Assembly (NCBI RefSeq): GCF_016629665.1
Contig: NZ_JAEPRQ010000001.1
Coordinates: 1,178,001-1,242,000, forward strand
Direction: 5' to 3'
Source: Paracoccus caeni
GTDB taxonomy: Bacteria > Pseudomonadota > Alphaproteobacteria > Rhodobacterales > Rhodobacteraceae
DNA: 64,000 bases
A program made the position numbers and the translations under genes. Shown here in pieces: positions 52,451 to 61,856 of the stretch. Positions within the stretch are counted from its first letter, which is position 1, and each line of letters starts with the position of its first letter. A model generated the notes under the pieces. That model was not told where the DNA came from, made no database searches, and saw nothing but the letters and a program-made list of their open reading frames with translations.

Positions 52451-52987
52451 TCAGATCCGCATGATCCGGGCGATCTCTTCCAGCGCGTCGCGTTGGCGCG
52501 GGGAAAGGCCGTCGGCGCTTTGGCCGGTCGCGCTTTGCCCGACATCGTTCAGAACGGCCAGAAGCGTCTGAAACCCGGTCTGATCCAGCCGGTAAAGCCG
52601 CTTCGTCAGGCGCGGGATGGCGCTTTGCGGGCCTTTGCATTCACTGACCAGCCAGCGACCGACGATCATCAGCTCATCCGCGCGGGTGGCCGAGACATCG
52701 CAATTCTGCTGAAGCGACCGGGACAGCGCCTGATGCTGTTCCTGATTGGGCAGGGCCGAAAGCTCCATGAAGGCGACGCCAAGGGCGGCGATGGCAAGTT
52801 CGGGCTCTTCGACGCTTTCGACGGGGTGGATATTGGCACGACGGCGAAAGCCAAGGCGGCGCGCGGCAGAGACCACATCGCCCGCCATATCGGCCAGATC
52901 GCGGCTGACGTGCGCGGCGTTGCGGATGCGCCAGGCCCAGAAACCTGCAGCGGCCAGAAGGCCCAAAATTCCGATCAGAAACGGCAT
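52451..52987 (-). CDS. Hypothetical membrane-anchored helical protein
   Basis: From ATG 52987 the 178-residue protein has one N-terminal membrane segment ([20 protein letters not shown]) followed by a mostly alpha-helical cytoplasmic part with [19 protein letters not shown] and EELAIA-like helices. It resembles small conserved Rhodobacterales proteins of unknown role. It lies upstream of gatB on the same strand with a 70-base gap, so cotranscription is possible. Confidence 0.7.
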   Translation of the reverse strand: MPFLIGILGLLAAAGFWAWRIRNAAHVSRDLADMAGDVVSAARRLGFRRRANIHPVESVEEPELAIAALGVAFMELSALPNQEQHQALSRSLQQNCDVSATRADELMIVGRWLVSECKGPQSAIPRLTKRLYRLDQTGFQTLLAVLNDVGQSATGQSADGLSPRQRDALEEIARIMRI

Positions 52988-53137
52988 CAAAATCACCGAA
53001 GAAGCTGAAATCGGGTTTTTGTTAGCCGCGAACGCGGCACAGGTCAATCACGGGCCGGTGATCTTGCGGACCGGGTCGGGGGTCTTTAAGCCGGACCCCA
53101 TTCGTCGCCGCAAATATTTTGAGTTCGGATTGATCCC

Positions 53138-55096
53138 ATGAAACCCATTCACGCCGTCATCGGCCTTTGTCTCGCCATCGCCCTTGCCGGGCTTGCCTAT
53201 TGGCAGTTGCGCGATCCGTGGAACGCAATGAATGCGCCGCAAGCCTTCGTCTTCAAGCACGCGCAGATTTTGCGGGCCGAGGATCGCAGCGTGCCGACCG
53301 ATCTGGAAGAGGAATTCGGCTTCTTGCTTGATGTCCTCTACGAAATGCAACGCGCGGTGGCGGATGCGGGGGCTGAGGGTTATCTGCTGGCCGACCCCGA
53401 CAAGGGCGTGGTGACGTTGCATCTTTCCGGCGTCGAGGCGACTGCGCCGTTTCCGCCTGTCGAAGGGTTTGTGGATTTTGATGTGACAGCGCTTGGCGTA
53501 CCGCCGACGCGGATTAGTCGGAATGGCGCGGGCGCGATTATCGAGTCTGATTTCGACGGGATTGGCGATGGTCTTGTCATCTCGATGGATTTCGTGCCCG
53601 CAGCCGATGTTTCGACGCAGATGGCGCGGCAGAGCGCGCTTGCCGAAGAGCATGCGGCACGGATCGCGGCATGGCAGGACGAACTGGTCAGGGTCCGGGC
53701 ACAGATCGCGGCGGGTCCGGAAACAAGCGGGGATCGCTGGCGCCACGTATTGCCGGGATGGCGGGCGACGGTCCTGCTGCCGGACTGGGCCAGCTTCGGC
53801 TACAGCCCCGACTTTCCCCGCACAGAGTTTCTGGACCCGGTGGATGAGCAGCGCAAGTTCATTACCTACGCGGCGATGCCCGGCAATGGGCAGGAAATTT
53901 TCGCGGCAGAGCGCGAGCAGATGCTTGCGCCGTCCCGCGACGGTGTCGAGGTTTTGCTTGATCAGCCAGATGCGACGATCGCCGCCCGGATCGACGCGCC
54001 CTATACCGGGGTCTTCCTGACCGCTGTTGAGGGGATCGACTATATCATTTTCGTTAGGACGCCCGATCTGACGATGATCCGCGAGGTCTGGGCCGTCGCG
54101 GAATCGCTGTCGGACGCGCCGCTTGCAATGAATGCGGCGCTGTCATCGGACTTTGACGCATTGGGTCGCATTCGCGAGCGCGGAACCTTGCTGGAAGTCT
54201 CCGAAGAGTTTCAGGATCGCTTTGCCGAGGCGGTGGCAAAGCAGTTTGCCGCTGACGCTCTCATCTCGCGTCTGCATCAGTTTACCAAGCACAGGTTGGA
54301 CGAAGGAACAGGAGACGTGTTCGATCTCTGGGGCCTGTCGGACCTGATCTGCACCGTTGCAGCAGATGACGATGCACCGCTATCGACCTTGCACGAGGCG
54401 TTCATGCGCGATGACGCGCAGACACCCGACGCTGCCGGTTTTACTGAAGAGCATGCGGAATTTGTTCGCTCGGGCGCATTTCTGACGGGTGATCAGGGTA
54501 CTATGGCACTCTTTCCCAAGATACCGCGTAGCGAAGCGCAATGGTTCGAGGACGGGCCGATGCGAACTGTCGGCAGCGAGGGGCCGCTTTACTACCTTTA
54601 TCTCGCCCGTCCGGTTGGTCAGTTCCGGCAGGTCTGCCGTCTGGCCGGGGAAAACGCTCTGGGCGTTCGCGCGGCTGAGCAGATCGCAATGACTTTGCCA
54701 GTGCCCGATGTTGCGGAACAGCCGGATTGGGTCGTTCGGGACATGCGCCGTTACTGGATCGCCAGCGATTTTGGCTCGGGCCTTTATCAGGTTCTCACCG
54801 AGGATAATGGTGAAGAGAAAGTGGTGCTGGATTCGGAAGGCGAGCGGCTGATTGATCGCGAGTTTGGCTATACCTGGGATCTGCCGGAAATCGAAGCGTT
54901 CGAAGCTGGTTCGTCGTCGGAGAGTGTCGGGCTGTGGTCCTATGACGGCTTGCAGCTTCTGCCGGAAGAATTCTCCGATATTTCAGAACGAAAAGGTGAA
55001 GGCGGGCAGCCGCTGGTTCGCACGCGGCGCGAGGGCGGCGACGAATGGCAGGATTTTTCGGTCGAGGAACTTCGCCGGAAAGCTGGCGGTGAGTGA
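53138..55096 (+). CDS. Large exported or membrane-anchored protein of unknown function
   Basis: This 652-residue protein begins MKPIHAVIGLCLAIALAGLA, a signal anchor or signal peptide, so most of it is periplasmic. The mature part is acidic and mixed alpha/beta, with a coiled-coil-like segment near residues 160-190 and several Trp/Tyr-rich strands (PGWRATVLLPDWASFGYSP, PLYYLYLARPVGQFRQVC) but few cysteines. I recognise no domain. It is a single gene divergent from the 52451-52987 gene, with no obvious partner. The consistent reading frame over nearly 2 kb supports a real gene. Confidence 0.8.
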   Translation: MKPIHAVIGLCLAIALAGLAYWQLRDPWNAMNAPQAFVFKHAQILRAEDRSVPTDLEEEFGFLLDVLYEMQRAVADAGAEGYLLADPDKGVVTLHLSGVEATAPFPPVEGFVDFDVTALGVPPTRISRNGAGAIIESDFDGIGDGLVISMDFVPAADVSTQMARQSALAEEHAARIAAWQDELVRVRAQIAAGPETSGDRWRHVLPGWRATVLLPDWASFGYSPDFPRTEFLDPVDEQRKFITYAAMPGNGQEIFAAEREQMLAPSRDGVEVLLDQPDATIAARIDAPYTGVFLTAVEGIDYIIFVRTPDLTMIREVWAVAESLSDAPLAMNAALSSDFDALGRIRERGTLLEVSEEFQDRFAEAVAKQFAADALISRLHQFTKHRLDEGTGDVFDLWGLSDLICTVAADDDAPLSTLHEAFMRDDAQTPDAAGFTEEHAEFVRSGAFLTGDQGTMALFPKIPRSEAQWFEDGPMRTVGSEGPLYYLYLARPVGQFRQVCRLAGENALGVRAAEQIAMTLPVPDVAEQPDWVVRDMRRYWIASDFGSGLYQVLTEDNGEEKVVLDSEGERLIDREFGYTWDLPEIEAFEAGSSSESVGLWSYDGLQLLPEEFSDISERKGEGGQPLVRTRREGGDEWQDFSVEELRRKAGGE

Positions 55097-55404
55097 TCGG
55101 AGGTCACGATCCTGTGGTGGCGATCCTGCCCTGCGGTGCGCCTGAAACCATCGGCGGTGGTGGAATCGGGTAGGTTGCTCGCCTGTTCTTCGGAAGCGCA
55201 GCTTTGGGGCAATACAGCGCGCTGATGGCGCAAAGGTGAGTGGTCGGGCAGGGATCTGGCCGGGGCCGGGCGGTTTTCGGCGGATTTCCGAGCATGGGCA
55301 CGATGGTCGGCGGCGTGATCCTGCCGACAGATATCCACATGGCTTGCGGGATTTCGGGATCGGTCTAATGGCCTTGGATGACGAAACAACCCGACGAGAA
55401 CCCC
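55097..55404. other. Intergenic region, no feature recognised
   Basis: These 308 bases between the large unknown gene and the SLT lipoprotein are GC-rich and open on the minus strand, but the frame lacks a ribosome-binding site and gives a low-complexity Pro-rich peptide. I see no gene, RNA or repeat. Confidence 0.5.
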
Positions 55405-56025
55405 ATGCTGAAAGCCCTGTTGCCATTGGCCGCCGTTGCGATGCTTGCCGCCTGTCAGATGACGGGTGAAGATCAGAAAGATACGGCAGAAGCCAAGGCG
55501 CAACAGATGGCGCTGGCACAGACCCCGCCGATGCGGTGGGGGTCGAGCGGATCGACGGAATGGACGCGGGCGACGCTGGCGGCGCTGGACCGCGAGGGCG
55601 TCACCATCATGTCGCGGGTGCCGGAAGACATCAACGCCTTCTGCCCGAACTATGCCGAGTTGAATCATACCGGGCGGCGCGCCTTTTGGGCGGGACTGCT
55701 GTCGGCGGTGGCCAAGCATGAAAGCACCTATAACCCGTCGGCCAGCGGTGGTGGCGGGCGTTGGCTGGGGCTGATGCAGATCGCGCCGGCGACGTGGCGG
55801 AACTATGACTGCAACGGCAATATCAAGAATGGCGGCGACAATATGGCCTGCGCCGTGCGGATCATGTCGCGGCAGGTCGAGCGGGACAATGCGGTTGCCC
55901 ATGACGGCGACGGCTGGCGCGGCGTGGCCCGCGACTGGGCGCCGATGCGCAATTCCAGCAAGCGCGCCGATATCGCCGAATGGACCAGTCAGCAAAGCTA
56001 TTGCACACCCGGCCAGCAGGGCTGA
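55405..56025 (+). CDS. SLT-domain lipoprotein (lytic transglycosylase family)
   Basis: From ATG 55405 the 206-residue protein has a signal peptide MLKALLPLAAVAMLAAC with lipobox LAAC. The lysozyme-like SLT domain follows, with the catalytic glutamate in AVAKHESTYNPSASGGGGR and the downstream LGLMQIAPATWRNYDC. It would cleave peptidoglycan with anhydro-muramic product formation. Cysteines in the C-terminal half could form disulfides. A long T-tailed hairpin follows the gene. Confidence 0.9.
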   Translation: MLKALLPLAAVAMLAACQMTGEDQKDTAEAKAQQMALAQTPPMRWGSSGSTEWTRATLAALDREGVTIMSRVPEDINAFCPNYAELNHTGRRAFWAGLLSAVAKHESTYNPSASGGGGRWLGLMQIAPATWRNYDCNGNIKNGGDNMACAVRIMSRQVERDNAVAHDGDGWRGVARDWAPMRNSSKRADIAEWTSQQSYCTPGQQG

Positions 56026-56056
56026 TCGGGCACGGCACGAAGTCAGACGAGGGACG

Positions 56057-56091
56057 GAAAAGGCGGGGGATCAACCCCCGCCTTTTCTTTT
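56057..56091 (+). terminator. Strong terminator after the SLT lipoprotein gene
   Basis: A perfect 13-bp stem (GAAAAGGCGGGGG / CCCCCGCCTTTTC, loop ATCAA) is followed by TTTT, about 30 bases past the stop. Confidence 0.92.
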
Positions 56092-56123
56092 GTCCTATGG
56101 AGGTTTTTCGGGGATCGGGAAGG

Positions 56124-56164
56124 CCGGGGGTTTTGCACCCCCGGACCCCCGCAGGATATTTAGG
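56124..56164. repeat. GC-rich dispersed repeat, copy 2
   Basis: CCGGGGG-TTTTGCA-CCCCCGG forms a 7-bp hairpin and is followed by ACCCCCGCAGGATATTTAGG. It shares CCCCCGGACCCCCG and GGATATTTAG with 44738-44782. It lies 24 bases beyond the cysA stop. Confidence 0.6.
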
Positions 56165-56188
56165 GACCGCTGCAGGGCAGGGGCCGCG

Positions 56189-56908
56189 TCAGGTAGTAAT
56201 GAAATCGCGGACGAATTCGGTGGCGGGTTTCTCGCGGATGTCCTGCGGGCGGCCGATCTGTTCGATCCGGCCCATCGACATGACCACCACCAGATCGGCA
56301 AGCTCCATCGCTTCTTCCTGATCGTGGGTCACGAAAATGGTGGTCAGGCCGGTTTCGTCATGGATGTCGCGCAGCCCCTGTCGTAATTCCTTGCGGACCT
56401 TGGCATCCAGCGCGCCGAAGGGTTCGTCCAGCAGCATCATCCGTGGCTCGATCGCCAAGGCGCGGGCAAGGGCGACGCGCTGGCGCTGGCCGCCCGATAG
56501 CTGGCTGGGATAGCGGTCGCCGATCTGGGGAAGCTGGATCAGCTCCAGCAATTTGTTGACGCGGCGGGCGATCTCGGCCTTCGGCGGGCGTTCCTTGCGC
56601 GGGCGGGCGCGGAGGCCATAGGCGATGTTGTCGAACACCGTCATGTGCCGGAACAGCGCGTAGCTTTGGAAGACGAAACCGGCGCGGCGTTGCTGAACCG
56701 TCAGGCCGGTTGCGTCCTGCCCGTTGAAGAGGACGCGGCCCGAGGTCGGAAATTCCAGCCCGCCCAGGATGCGTAGAAGTGTGGTCTTGCCCGAACCTGA
56801 CGGCCCGAGCAGCGCCACAAGCGCGCCCGAGGGGATCGACAGCGACACCGGGGTCAGTGCCGCCGTGGTGCCGAATTCCTTGGAGATGTCATCGATATCG
56901 ATATGCAT
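56189..56908 (-). CDS. cysA: Sulfate/thiosulfate ABC transporter ATP-binding protein
   Basis: This 239-residue ATPase powers the CysTW permease. Walker [14 protein letters not shown], the Q-loop, the signature [16 protein letters not shown], Walker [13 protein letters not shown] and the H-loop THDQEEAM are all present. The ATG at 56908 ([13 protein letters not shown]) is chosen as the CysA-like start. Typical CysA is about 350 residues; this one ends right after the ATPase core and lacks the C-terminal TOBE-like domain. Confidence 0.93.
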   Translation of the reverse strand: MHIDIDDISKEFGTTAALTPVSLSIPSGALVALLGPSGSGKTTLLRILGGLEFPTSGRVLFNGQDATGLTVQQRRAGFVFQSYALFRHMTVFDNIAYGLRARPRKERPPKAEIARRVNKLLELIQLPQIGDRYPSQLSGGQRQRVALARALAIEPRMMLLDEPFGALDAKVRKELRQGLRDIHDETGLTTIFVTHDQEEAMELADLVVVMSMGRIEQIGRPQDIREKPATEFVRDFITT

Positions 56909-56916
56909 GGCTGGCC

Positions 56917-57810
56917 TCAGTGGCGTCTGGTTGCGGCAAGCTGGTCGGCATGACGCAGTTCCAGCGCGGTTTTCAGGGTCAGGGTGATCAGCGCGAAGCC
57001 GGTCAGCAGCGCCGCCATCGAGAAGGCTGCGACCGAGAGATATTCGTTGTAGAGCATCTCGATGGTGATCGGCATGGTTGCGGTCTGGCCGCGGATTTTG
57101 CCCGAGACGACCGCGACCGCGCCGAATTCGCCCATGGCGCGGGCGGTGCAGAGCAGCGTGCCGTAAAGCAGCGCCCAGCGGATATTCGGCAGGGTCACCG
57201 TCAGGAAGGTGCGCCAGCCCGATGCGCCAAGGGTCAGGGCGGCTTCTTCCTCGGCCCGGCCCTGCTCGATCATCACCGGGATCAGTTCGCGGGCGACGAA
57301 GGGGAAGGTCACGAAGACCGTGGCAAGGACGATGCCGGGGATGGCGAAGACGATCGGATAGCCCGATGCGACCAGCCAGCCGCCAAGTGCGGAATTGGCC
57401 CCGAACAGCAGCACGATGCACAGGCCCGCAACCACCGGCGAGACCGAGAAGGGCAGGTCGATCAGGGTGATCAGGAACGCCTTGCCGCGAAAGTCGAACT
57501 TGGTGATGAACCATGCGGCGGCGATGCCGAAGGCTGCGTTCAGCGGCACGGCGATGGCGGTGATGGTCAGCGTCAGCCGGATCGCCGATTGCGCGTCGCG
57601 GCTGCCAAGGCTGGCGACGGCGGCCGCCCAGCCCTGTTTCAGCGCCTCGGTAAAGACGGCGGCAAGCGGCGCGAAGACCAGAATGCCAAGCCCGCCCACC
57701 GCGAGCAGGATCAGGATGGCGCGGGCCAGCGGCGATTCATCATTGGCGCGGCGGAACCGGGCGGGATTGTTCGCGCGGGCGCCTTGCTGGGGGATGGTGG
57801 CGTCAGACAT
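56917..57810 (-). CDS. cysW: Sulfate ABC transporter permease CysW
   Basis: This permease subunit of about 297 residues has six hydrophobic segments and the EAA loop around [24 protein letters not shown] that contacts CysA. It starts [15 protein letters not shown], overlaps the cysT 3' end by eight bases and precedes cysA by eight bases, so sbp-cysT-cysW-cysA is one operon. Confidence 0.94.
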   Translation of the reverse strand: MSDATIPQQGARANNPARFRRANDESPLARAILILLAVGGLGILVFAPLAAVFTEALKQGWAAAVASLGSRDAQSAIRLTLTITAIAVPLNAAFGIAAAWFITKFDFRGKAFLITLIDLPFSVSPVVAGLCIVLLFGANSALGGWLVASGYPIVFAIPGIVLATVFVTFPFVARELIPVMIEQGRAEEEAALTLGASGWRTFLTVTLPNIRWALLYGTLLCTARAMGEFGAVAVVSGKIRGQTATMPITIEMLYNEYLSVAAFSMAALLTGFALITLTLKTALELRHADQLAATRRH

Positions 57811-58648
57811 GGCCAATTCTCCGGCGGCTCCAGATCTGGATCAGGTTGATCGACAGCAGCATGGCGAAAGAGATCACCAGCATGGCGATACCGATGGCGC
57901 CCGCCGCGTCGTAGTTGAATTCCTCAAGCTGGATCACGATCAGCAGCGGGGCGATCTCGGTCTTGAGGGGGATATTGCCGGCGATGAAGATGACCGAGCC
58001 GTATTCGCCGACCGCGCGGGCCAGAGCCAGTGCAAAGCCGGTCAGCGCCGCCGGGGCCAGCATCGGCAGGATCACATGGCGCAGCGTGTGCAGGCGCGAT
58101 GCGCCCAGTGTGGCGCTGGCTTCCTCGACCTCGGTTTCGATTTCTTCCACGACCGGCTGGACGGTGCGGGTCACGAAGGGTAGGCCCACGAAGACCAGCG
58201 CAAGGAAAATACCCCATTGGGTATAGGCGATCTTCCAGCCGATATCCTGCGCCAGCCCGCCAAGCACGCCGTTCGGCGCGTATAGTGCGGTCAGCGCGAT
58301 GCCTGCGACTGCCGTCGGCAAAGCGAAGGGCAGATCGACCGCGGCATCGATCAGGCGCTTGCCGGGGAAGCGATAGCGCACGAGCACCCATGCCAGCAGC
58401 ACGCCGAAGATCAGGTTGAAGAGGGCGGCGTAAAACGACAGCCGGAACGACAGGAACAAAGCCGCCCAGACCCGCTCGCGGTTCACCACCGCCCAGTTGT
58501 TGGCGATGCCGAAATTGGCGCCCTGCACAAGCAGCGCGCCAATCGGCAGCAGCACCACGATAGACACCATCGCAAGGGTGATCCCGGCCGAGAGGCCGAG
58601 ACCAGGGATTGCGCTGCGCTGAACCAGAGGGCGCGCCATAGGGATCAC
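57803..58648 (-). CDS. cysT: Sulfate ABC transporter permease CysT
   Basis: This 281-residue permease has about six membrane helices and the EAA loop around [27 protein letters not shown] at 58648 overlaps the sbp stop (GTGA); an ATG three codons later is the alternative start. It pairs with CysW to form the membrane channel. Confidence 0.94.
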   Translation of the reverse strand: MIPMARPLVQRSAIPGLGLSAGITLAMVSIVVLLPIGALLVQGANFGIANNWAVVNRERVWAALFLSFRLSFYAALFNLIFGVLLAWVLVRYRFPGKRLIDAAVDLPFALPTAVAGIALTALYAPNGVLGGLAQDIGWKIAYTQWGIFLALVFVGLPFVTRTVQPVVEEIETEVEEASATLGASRLHTLRHVILPMLAPAALTGFALALARAVGEYGSVIFIAGNIPLKTEIAPLLIVIQLEEFNYDAAGAIGIAMLVISFAMLLSINLIQIWSRRRIGHV

Positions 58649-59694
58649 TTCGCCGTATAGATTTGGTCGAAGATGCCGCCGTCACCGAAATGTTCCGGCT
58701 GGATTTTCTTCCAACCGCCCAGATCGTCGATCGAGATCAGGTCAAGCTCGGGGAAGCGGGCGACATCCTCGGCATTGGCGGCGCTGTCGTCCCATGCGCG
58801 GTAGTAGTGCTTGAAGGCCAGCGCCTGACCTTCGGGCGTGTAGAGGAAGTCCAGATAGGCCGTTGCCAGTTCACGCTGCGCGTCATTGGCGATATTGCTT
58901 TCGACCAGCGCCACCGGCGGCTCGGCCAGAACCGAGACCGAGGGGACGACGATGTCGAACTGATCGTCGCCCAGCTCTGCAAGTGCCAGATAGGCCTCGT
59001 TCTCCCATGCCAACAGGACATCACCGATGCCGCGCTGAGCGAAGGTCGTGGTCGAACCGCGCGCGCCGGTATCCAGCACCGGGACATGGGTGAACAACTC
59101 GCCCACGAATTCCTTGGGATCGCGGTCGTTCTTTTCGGCCCAGGCCCATGCCGCCAGATAGTTCCAGCGCGCCCCGCCCGAGGTTTTCGGATTCGGCGTG
59201 ATCACCTCGACGCCCTCATTGACCAGATCGCCCCAGTCCTGAATGCCCTTCGGGTTACCCTCGCGGACGAGGAACACGATGGTCGAGGTATAGGGGCTGG
59301 AATTGTGCGGCAACTTGGTCTGCCAGTCCTCGGGCAGCTTGCCTGCTTCGGCGATCTTGTCGATATCCGAGGCCAGCGCCAGCGTCACCACCTGCGCATT
59401 CAGCCCGTCGATGACCGAGCGCGCCTGAGAACCCGAGCCGCCATGGCTGGTCTCGATCTGCGGGGCTTCGTTGCCGTCGGCGGCCCATTTCTCGGCGAAG
59501 GCGGCGTTCACGTCACGGTAAAGCTCGCGCGTCGGGTCATAGCTGACATTCAGCAGGCTTTCAGCAGTCGCGACGGCGGGCGCTGCGGTGATCGCCGCCA
59601 AGGCGATTGCGACAGCCGGAAGGCTGTTCTGCAACAGCCGGGCAAGCGGGCGGGATGTGGTCGGGTAGCCATTGTTGGCATGGGTCTTCGGCAT
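58645..59694 (-). CDS. sbp: Sulfate-binding periplasmic protein
   Basis: This 349-residue periplasmic solute-binding protein for sulfate/thiosulfate has an N-terminal export signal ([20 protein letters not shown], cleavage after AVATA) and the family stretches [20 protein letters not shown] and [16 protein letters not shown], which line the anion pocket. ATG 59694 is chosen because GGAGAAG lies just upstream; two earlier in-frame ATGs lack such a site. It is the first structural gene of the cys operon. Confidence 0.95.
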   Translation of the reverse strand: MPKTHANNGYPTTSRPLARLLQNSLPAVAIALAAITAAPAVATAESLLNVSYDPTRELYRDVNAAFAEKWAADGNEAPQIETSHGGSGSQARSVIDGLNAQVVTLALASDIDKIAEAGKLPEDWQTKLPHNSSPYTSTIVFLVREGNPKGIQDWGDLVNEGVEVITPNPKTSGGARWNYLAAWAWAEKNDRDPKEFVGELFTHVPVLDTGARGSTTTFAQRGIGDVLLAWENEAYLALAELGDDQFDIVVPSVSVLAEPPVALVESNIANDAQRELATAYLDFLYTPEGQALAFKHYYRAWDDSAANAEDVARFPELDLISIDDLGGWKKIQPEHFGDGGIFDQIYTAK

Positions 59695-59736
59695 TGTCTT
59701 CTCCATCAAGATCTTCGTGCCCTGCATCAGTGCTGT

Positions 59737-59955
59737 TCAGAAGCGGTGCGAGCGGGGCGATATGTCGGTGTAGCTGTCGCGAATACTGCCGGTTCGACAG
59801 GCATTGAGACCCGCACGCATCGACTGTGACTGCGCGGCGGCGGTCACCGGCTCGGCGCAGAAATCAAGTCCGGCGCGGAGATTGAACATCCAGATGTCCT
59901 GATCCGGGTTCAGCCGATTACGAAACCGGCGGAGCGTTCGAAGACCGATTGTCAT
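59737..59955 (-). CDS. Possible small protein upstream of sbp
   Basis: The frame reads MTIGLRTLRRFRNRLNPDQ and gives 72 residues, Arg-rich at the start, with two cysteines and no membrane segment. It lies on the same strand about 40 bases before sbp, in the expected leader of the cys operon. There is no strong ribosome-binding site and no recognised family, so it may be a real small gene, a regulatory leader peptide or chance. An earlier ATG at 59979 is possible. Confidence 0.35.
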   Translation of the reverse strand: MTIGLRTLRRFRNRLNPDQDIWMFNLRAGLDFCAEPVTAAAQSQSMRAGLNACRTGSIRDSYTDISPRSHRF

Positions 59956-60059
59956 CTCTGTCACACCCTTTCCTTGCATGGGATCTCATTGGCACAAATA
60001 ACGACAGGGAAAGTCGTCTATTGCAACGGAAAAGAATCTGCAAAATTGGGGCGTGAAGG

Positions 60060-60073
60060 GGAATAATATTTCC
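60060..60073. promoter_or_regulatory. Imperfect palindrome in the control region of the cys operon
   Basis: GGAATAATATTTCC is an imperfect inverted repeat in an AT-rich stretch of 59956-60277, otherwise without a gene. It resembles the kind of short AT-rich dyad used by Rrf2 or other sulfur regulators, and an Rrf2 gene lies about 0.7 kb away. The region presumably carries the promoters of the cys operon (-) and of the gene at 60278 (+). Assignment is by position only. Confidence 0.35.
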
Positions 60074-60277
60074 TATGAGCGTGTTCAGAGAATGAAATGA
60101 TGATCGTCCGAGTCGATTCGCGGCCATTTGGCGGCAATCGCGGCTTAGGCGCTATCAGCGTCGGACAGGGGCTGTATGCTTCGGTACGCAGGGGCTGGCT
60201 TGAACGATGCCGGGCCTCTGTGAATATTGTCGGATGGCGTTCATCCGGGCAGACCTGCAAAAATCAGTGGCGAGAGC

Positions 60278-60712
60278 ATGAAACACGGCGATCTGAGATC
60301 CGTTGCCCATGACATTGCAGATTCACTGGCAAGCGGGGTCAGCCTGATGACGGGAGCCTATGATCTTACCATCTTTGACGACGCGGCGCGTTCCGAGGGT
60401 GGGATGCTGACCGTCGATCTTTTGTGCGGCAAGGTGGTCAATGGGCAGCCGTCGCGGGCACTGATCGACGCTGTGGCCCGTATCCCGGCGGAATTCGACC
60501 GTCTTTGCCGGGCGAGGGGTGCCTCAAAAGCTGATTGTCGGCGCGCAATGGCGTATTTCTATTACCGGCGGGTGGATCACGGGATCACGCTGGTTGTCGA
60601 GGATAGCCGGGGAAAGGTGACGGAAACCGATTATAGCGGTATTCCGGCCCACCGCGTGACCGAACTTGATGCGCTTGGACGGCGCAGGCGCAAGCCGGTC
60701 CGCAAGTCGTAA
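60278..60712 (+). CDS. Conserved-looking hypothetical protein (144 aa)
   Basis: From ATG 60278 the protein reads MKHGDLRSVAHDIADSLASG and is a soluble alpha/beta protein with a short basic tail (LGRRRRKPVRKS). A segment KADCRRAMAYFYYRRVDHGITL looks like a structured core. No family is recognised. It is divergent from the cys operon and convergent with the Rrf2 gene. Confidence 0.7.
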   Translation: MKHGDLRSVAHDIADSLASGVSLMTGAYDLTIFDDAARSEGGMLTVDLLCGKVVNGQPSRALIDAVARIPAEFDRLCRARGASKADCRRAMAYFYYRRVDHGITLVVEDSRGKVTETDYSGIPAHRVTELDALGRRRRKPVRKS

Positions 60713-60733
60713 AGCAGGCCTGAATTGCGGGCG

Positions 60734-61186
60734 TTACGCGCCGACTACCTGATCCGCGATCAGTTCCGAACGAAGCATGTCTTCCAGCGACAGCGACTCG
60801 ATCAGGATCAGATAGGACCAGAACACCTCGGCAAAGACCTTGCGGATGCGGCAGGTCGCCTCGTCCTTGCAATCCTCGCAACGCTGATAGGCGCGGCGGG
60901 ACAGGCAGGGCAGCGGCGCGATAGGTCCGTCGATCAGCCGCAGCATTTCCGAGATCGAGATATCGGCGGGTTTCTTGATCAGCACATAGCCGCCCGAACG
61001 CCCCCGGATCGAGCCGACGACCCCGGCATTCCTGATCTCCAGCAGAATCTGTTCAAGGAAACGCTTCGGCGTGCCCGAGCGTCGCGCGATCGTCTCGATC
61101 GTAAGCGGGTCGGGCTGCTGTTTCGCGGCCTCATCGCCCAGCACCAACAGGGCCTTGAGGGCGTATTTCATCTTCTGAGTGATCAT
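60734..61186 (-). CDS. Rrf2-family transcriptional regulator with cysteine cluster
   Basis: This 150-residue regulator has the Rrf2 winged helix (YALKALLVLGDEAA, then GTPKRFLEQILLEIRNAG and GSIRGRSGGYVL) and a cysteine cluster at residues 94, 103, 106 and 112, which in this family can bind an Fe-S cluster or sense thiols. Sequence style is close to CymR/IscR-like members. Its place beside the sulfate transporter genes suggests control of sulfur assimilation, but this is inference. Confidence 0.92.
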   Translation of the reverse strand: MITQKMKYALKALLVLGDEAAKQQPDPLTIETIARRSGTPKRFLEQILLEIRNAGVVGSIRGRSGGYVLIKKPADISISEMLRLIDGPIAPLPCLSRRAYQRCEDCKDEATCRIRKVFAEVFWSYLILIESLSLEDMLRSELIADQVVGA

Positions 61187-61217
61187 GATCCGAGACTAGG
61201 TTGCGCAATATCGAGAA

Positions 61218-61233
61218 TCAATGTCGAGATTGA
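61218..61233. promoter_or_regulatory. Palindrome in the Rrf2/Lrp divergent control region
   Basis: TCAAT-GTCGAG-ATTGA is a perfect 5-bp inverted repeat with a 6-base spacer, set within repeated TCGA-containing words. It lies 32 bases upstream of the Rrf2 start and about 140 bases before the Lrp gene, so either regulator could bind it for autoregulation. Tentative. Confidence 0.35.
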
Positions 61234-61375
61234 ATTTCGACCACATGACACACCGTCTGAGTGGATGAAACAGCACAGTTTTCTGCGCCAGGGCAGGGCG
61301 AAAGAAAAACTCGATAAAGACAGTAGACATTTTCTCATTCGTCGGCATGCTGAAGCGCGCCGAAGGAATCGACTG

Positions 61376-61849
61376 ATGACACAACTAGACCTGATCGACC
61401 GAAAGATCGTTGCCGCCCTGATGGAAGACGCGACACTGCCGATTGCGCAGATCGCGGATCGTGTAGGCTTGTCGCAGACGCCGTGCTGGAAACGTATCCA
61501 GAAGCTTGAAGCGATGGGCGTTCTGACCGGGCGTGTGGCGCTGGCCGATCCGGGGAAGCTGGGCTTCGGCCTCAGCGTTTTCGTGGGGATCGAGGCGGCC
61601 GACCATAGCGCCGAATGGCGCGACAGTTTCATGGCCGCGATCGACAGCCTGCCCGAGGTGATGGAAGCCTATCGCATGGCGGGCGAGATGGATTATCTGT
61701 TGCGGGTCTCGGTCCCGGACATGGCGGCGTTCGACGATTTCTACCGTCGCCTGACCAACGCGCTGCCGATCAAGAACGTCACCTCGCATTTCTCGATGGA
61801 GCGGTTGCGGTTCACCACCGCCTATCCGGTCAATACGCGCGACAGGTAA
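61376..61849 (+). CDS. Lrp/AsnC-family transcriptional regulator
   Basis: From ATG 61376 the 157-residue protein has the N-terminal AsnC helix-turn-helix (MTQLDLIDRKIVAALMEDA, then LSQTPCWKRIQKLEAMGVL) and the C-terminal RAM ligand domain (PEVMEAYRMAGEMDYLLRV). Such regulators usually respond to an amino acid and act on transport or catabolism genes. No target gene lies directly downstream. The start follows a weak GAAGGAA ribosome-binding site. Confidence 0.92.
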   Translation: MTQLDLIDRKIVAALMEDATLPIAQIADRVGLSQTPCWKRIQKLEAMGVLTGRVALADPGKLGFGLSVFVGIEAADHSAEWRDSFMAAIDSLPEVMEAYRMAGEMDYLLRVSVPDMAAFDDFYRRLTNALPIKNVTSHFSMERLRFTTAYPVNTRDR

Positions 61850-61856
61850 GGCCGGT

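Noticed and set aside
55097-55404. A minus-strand frame between the large unknown gene and the SLT gene
   Set aside because: Low-complexity proline-rich peptide, no ribosome-binding site and no homology recognised.
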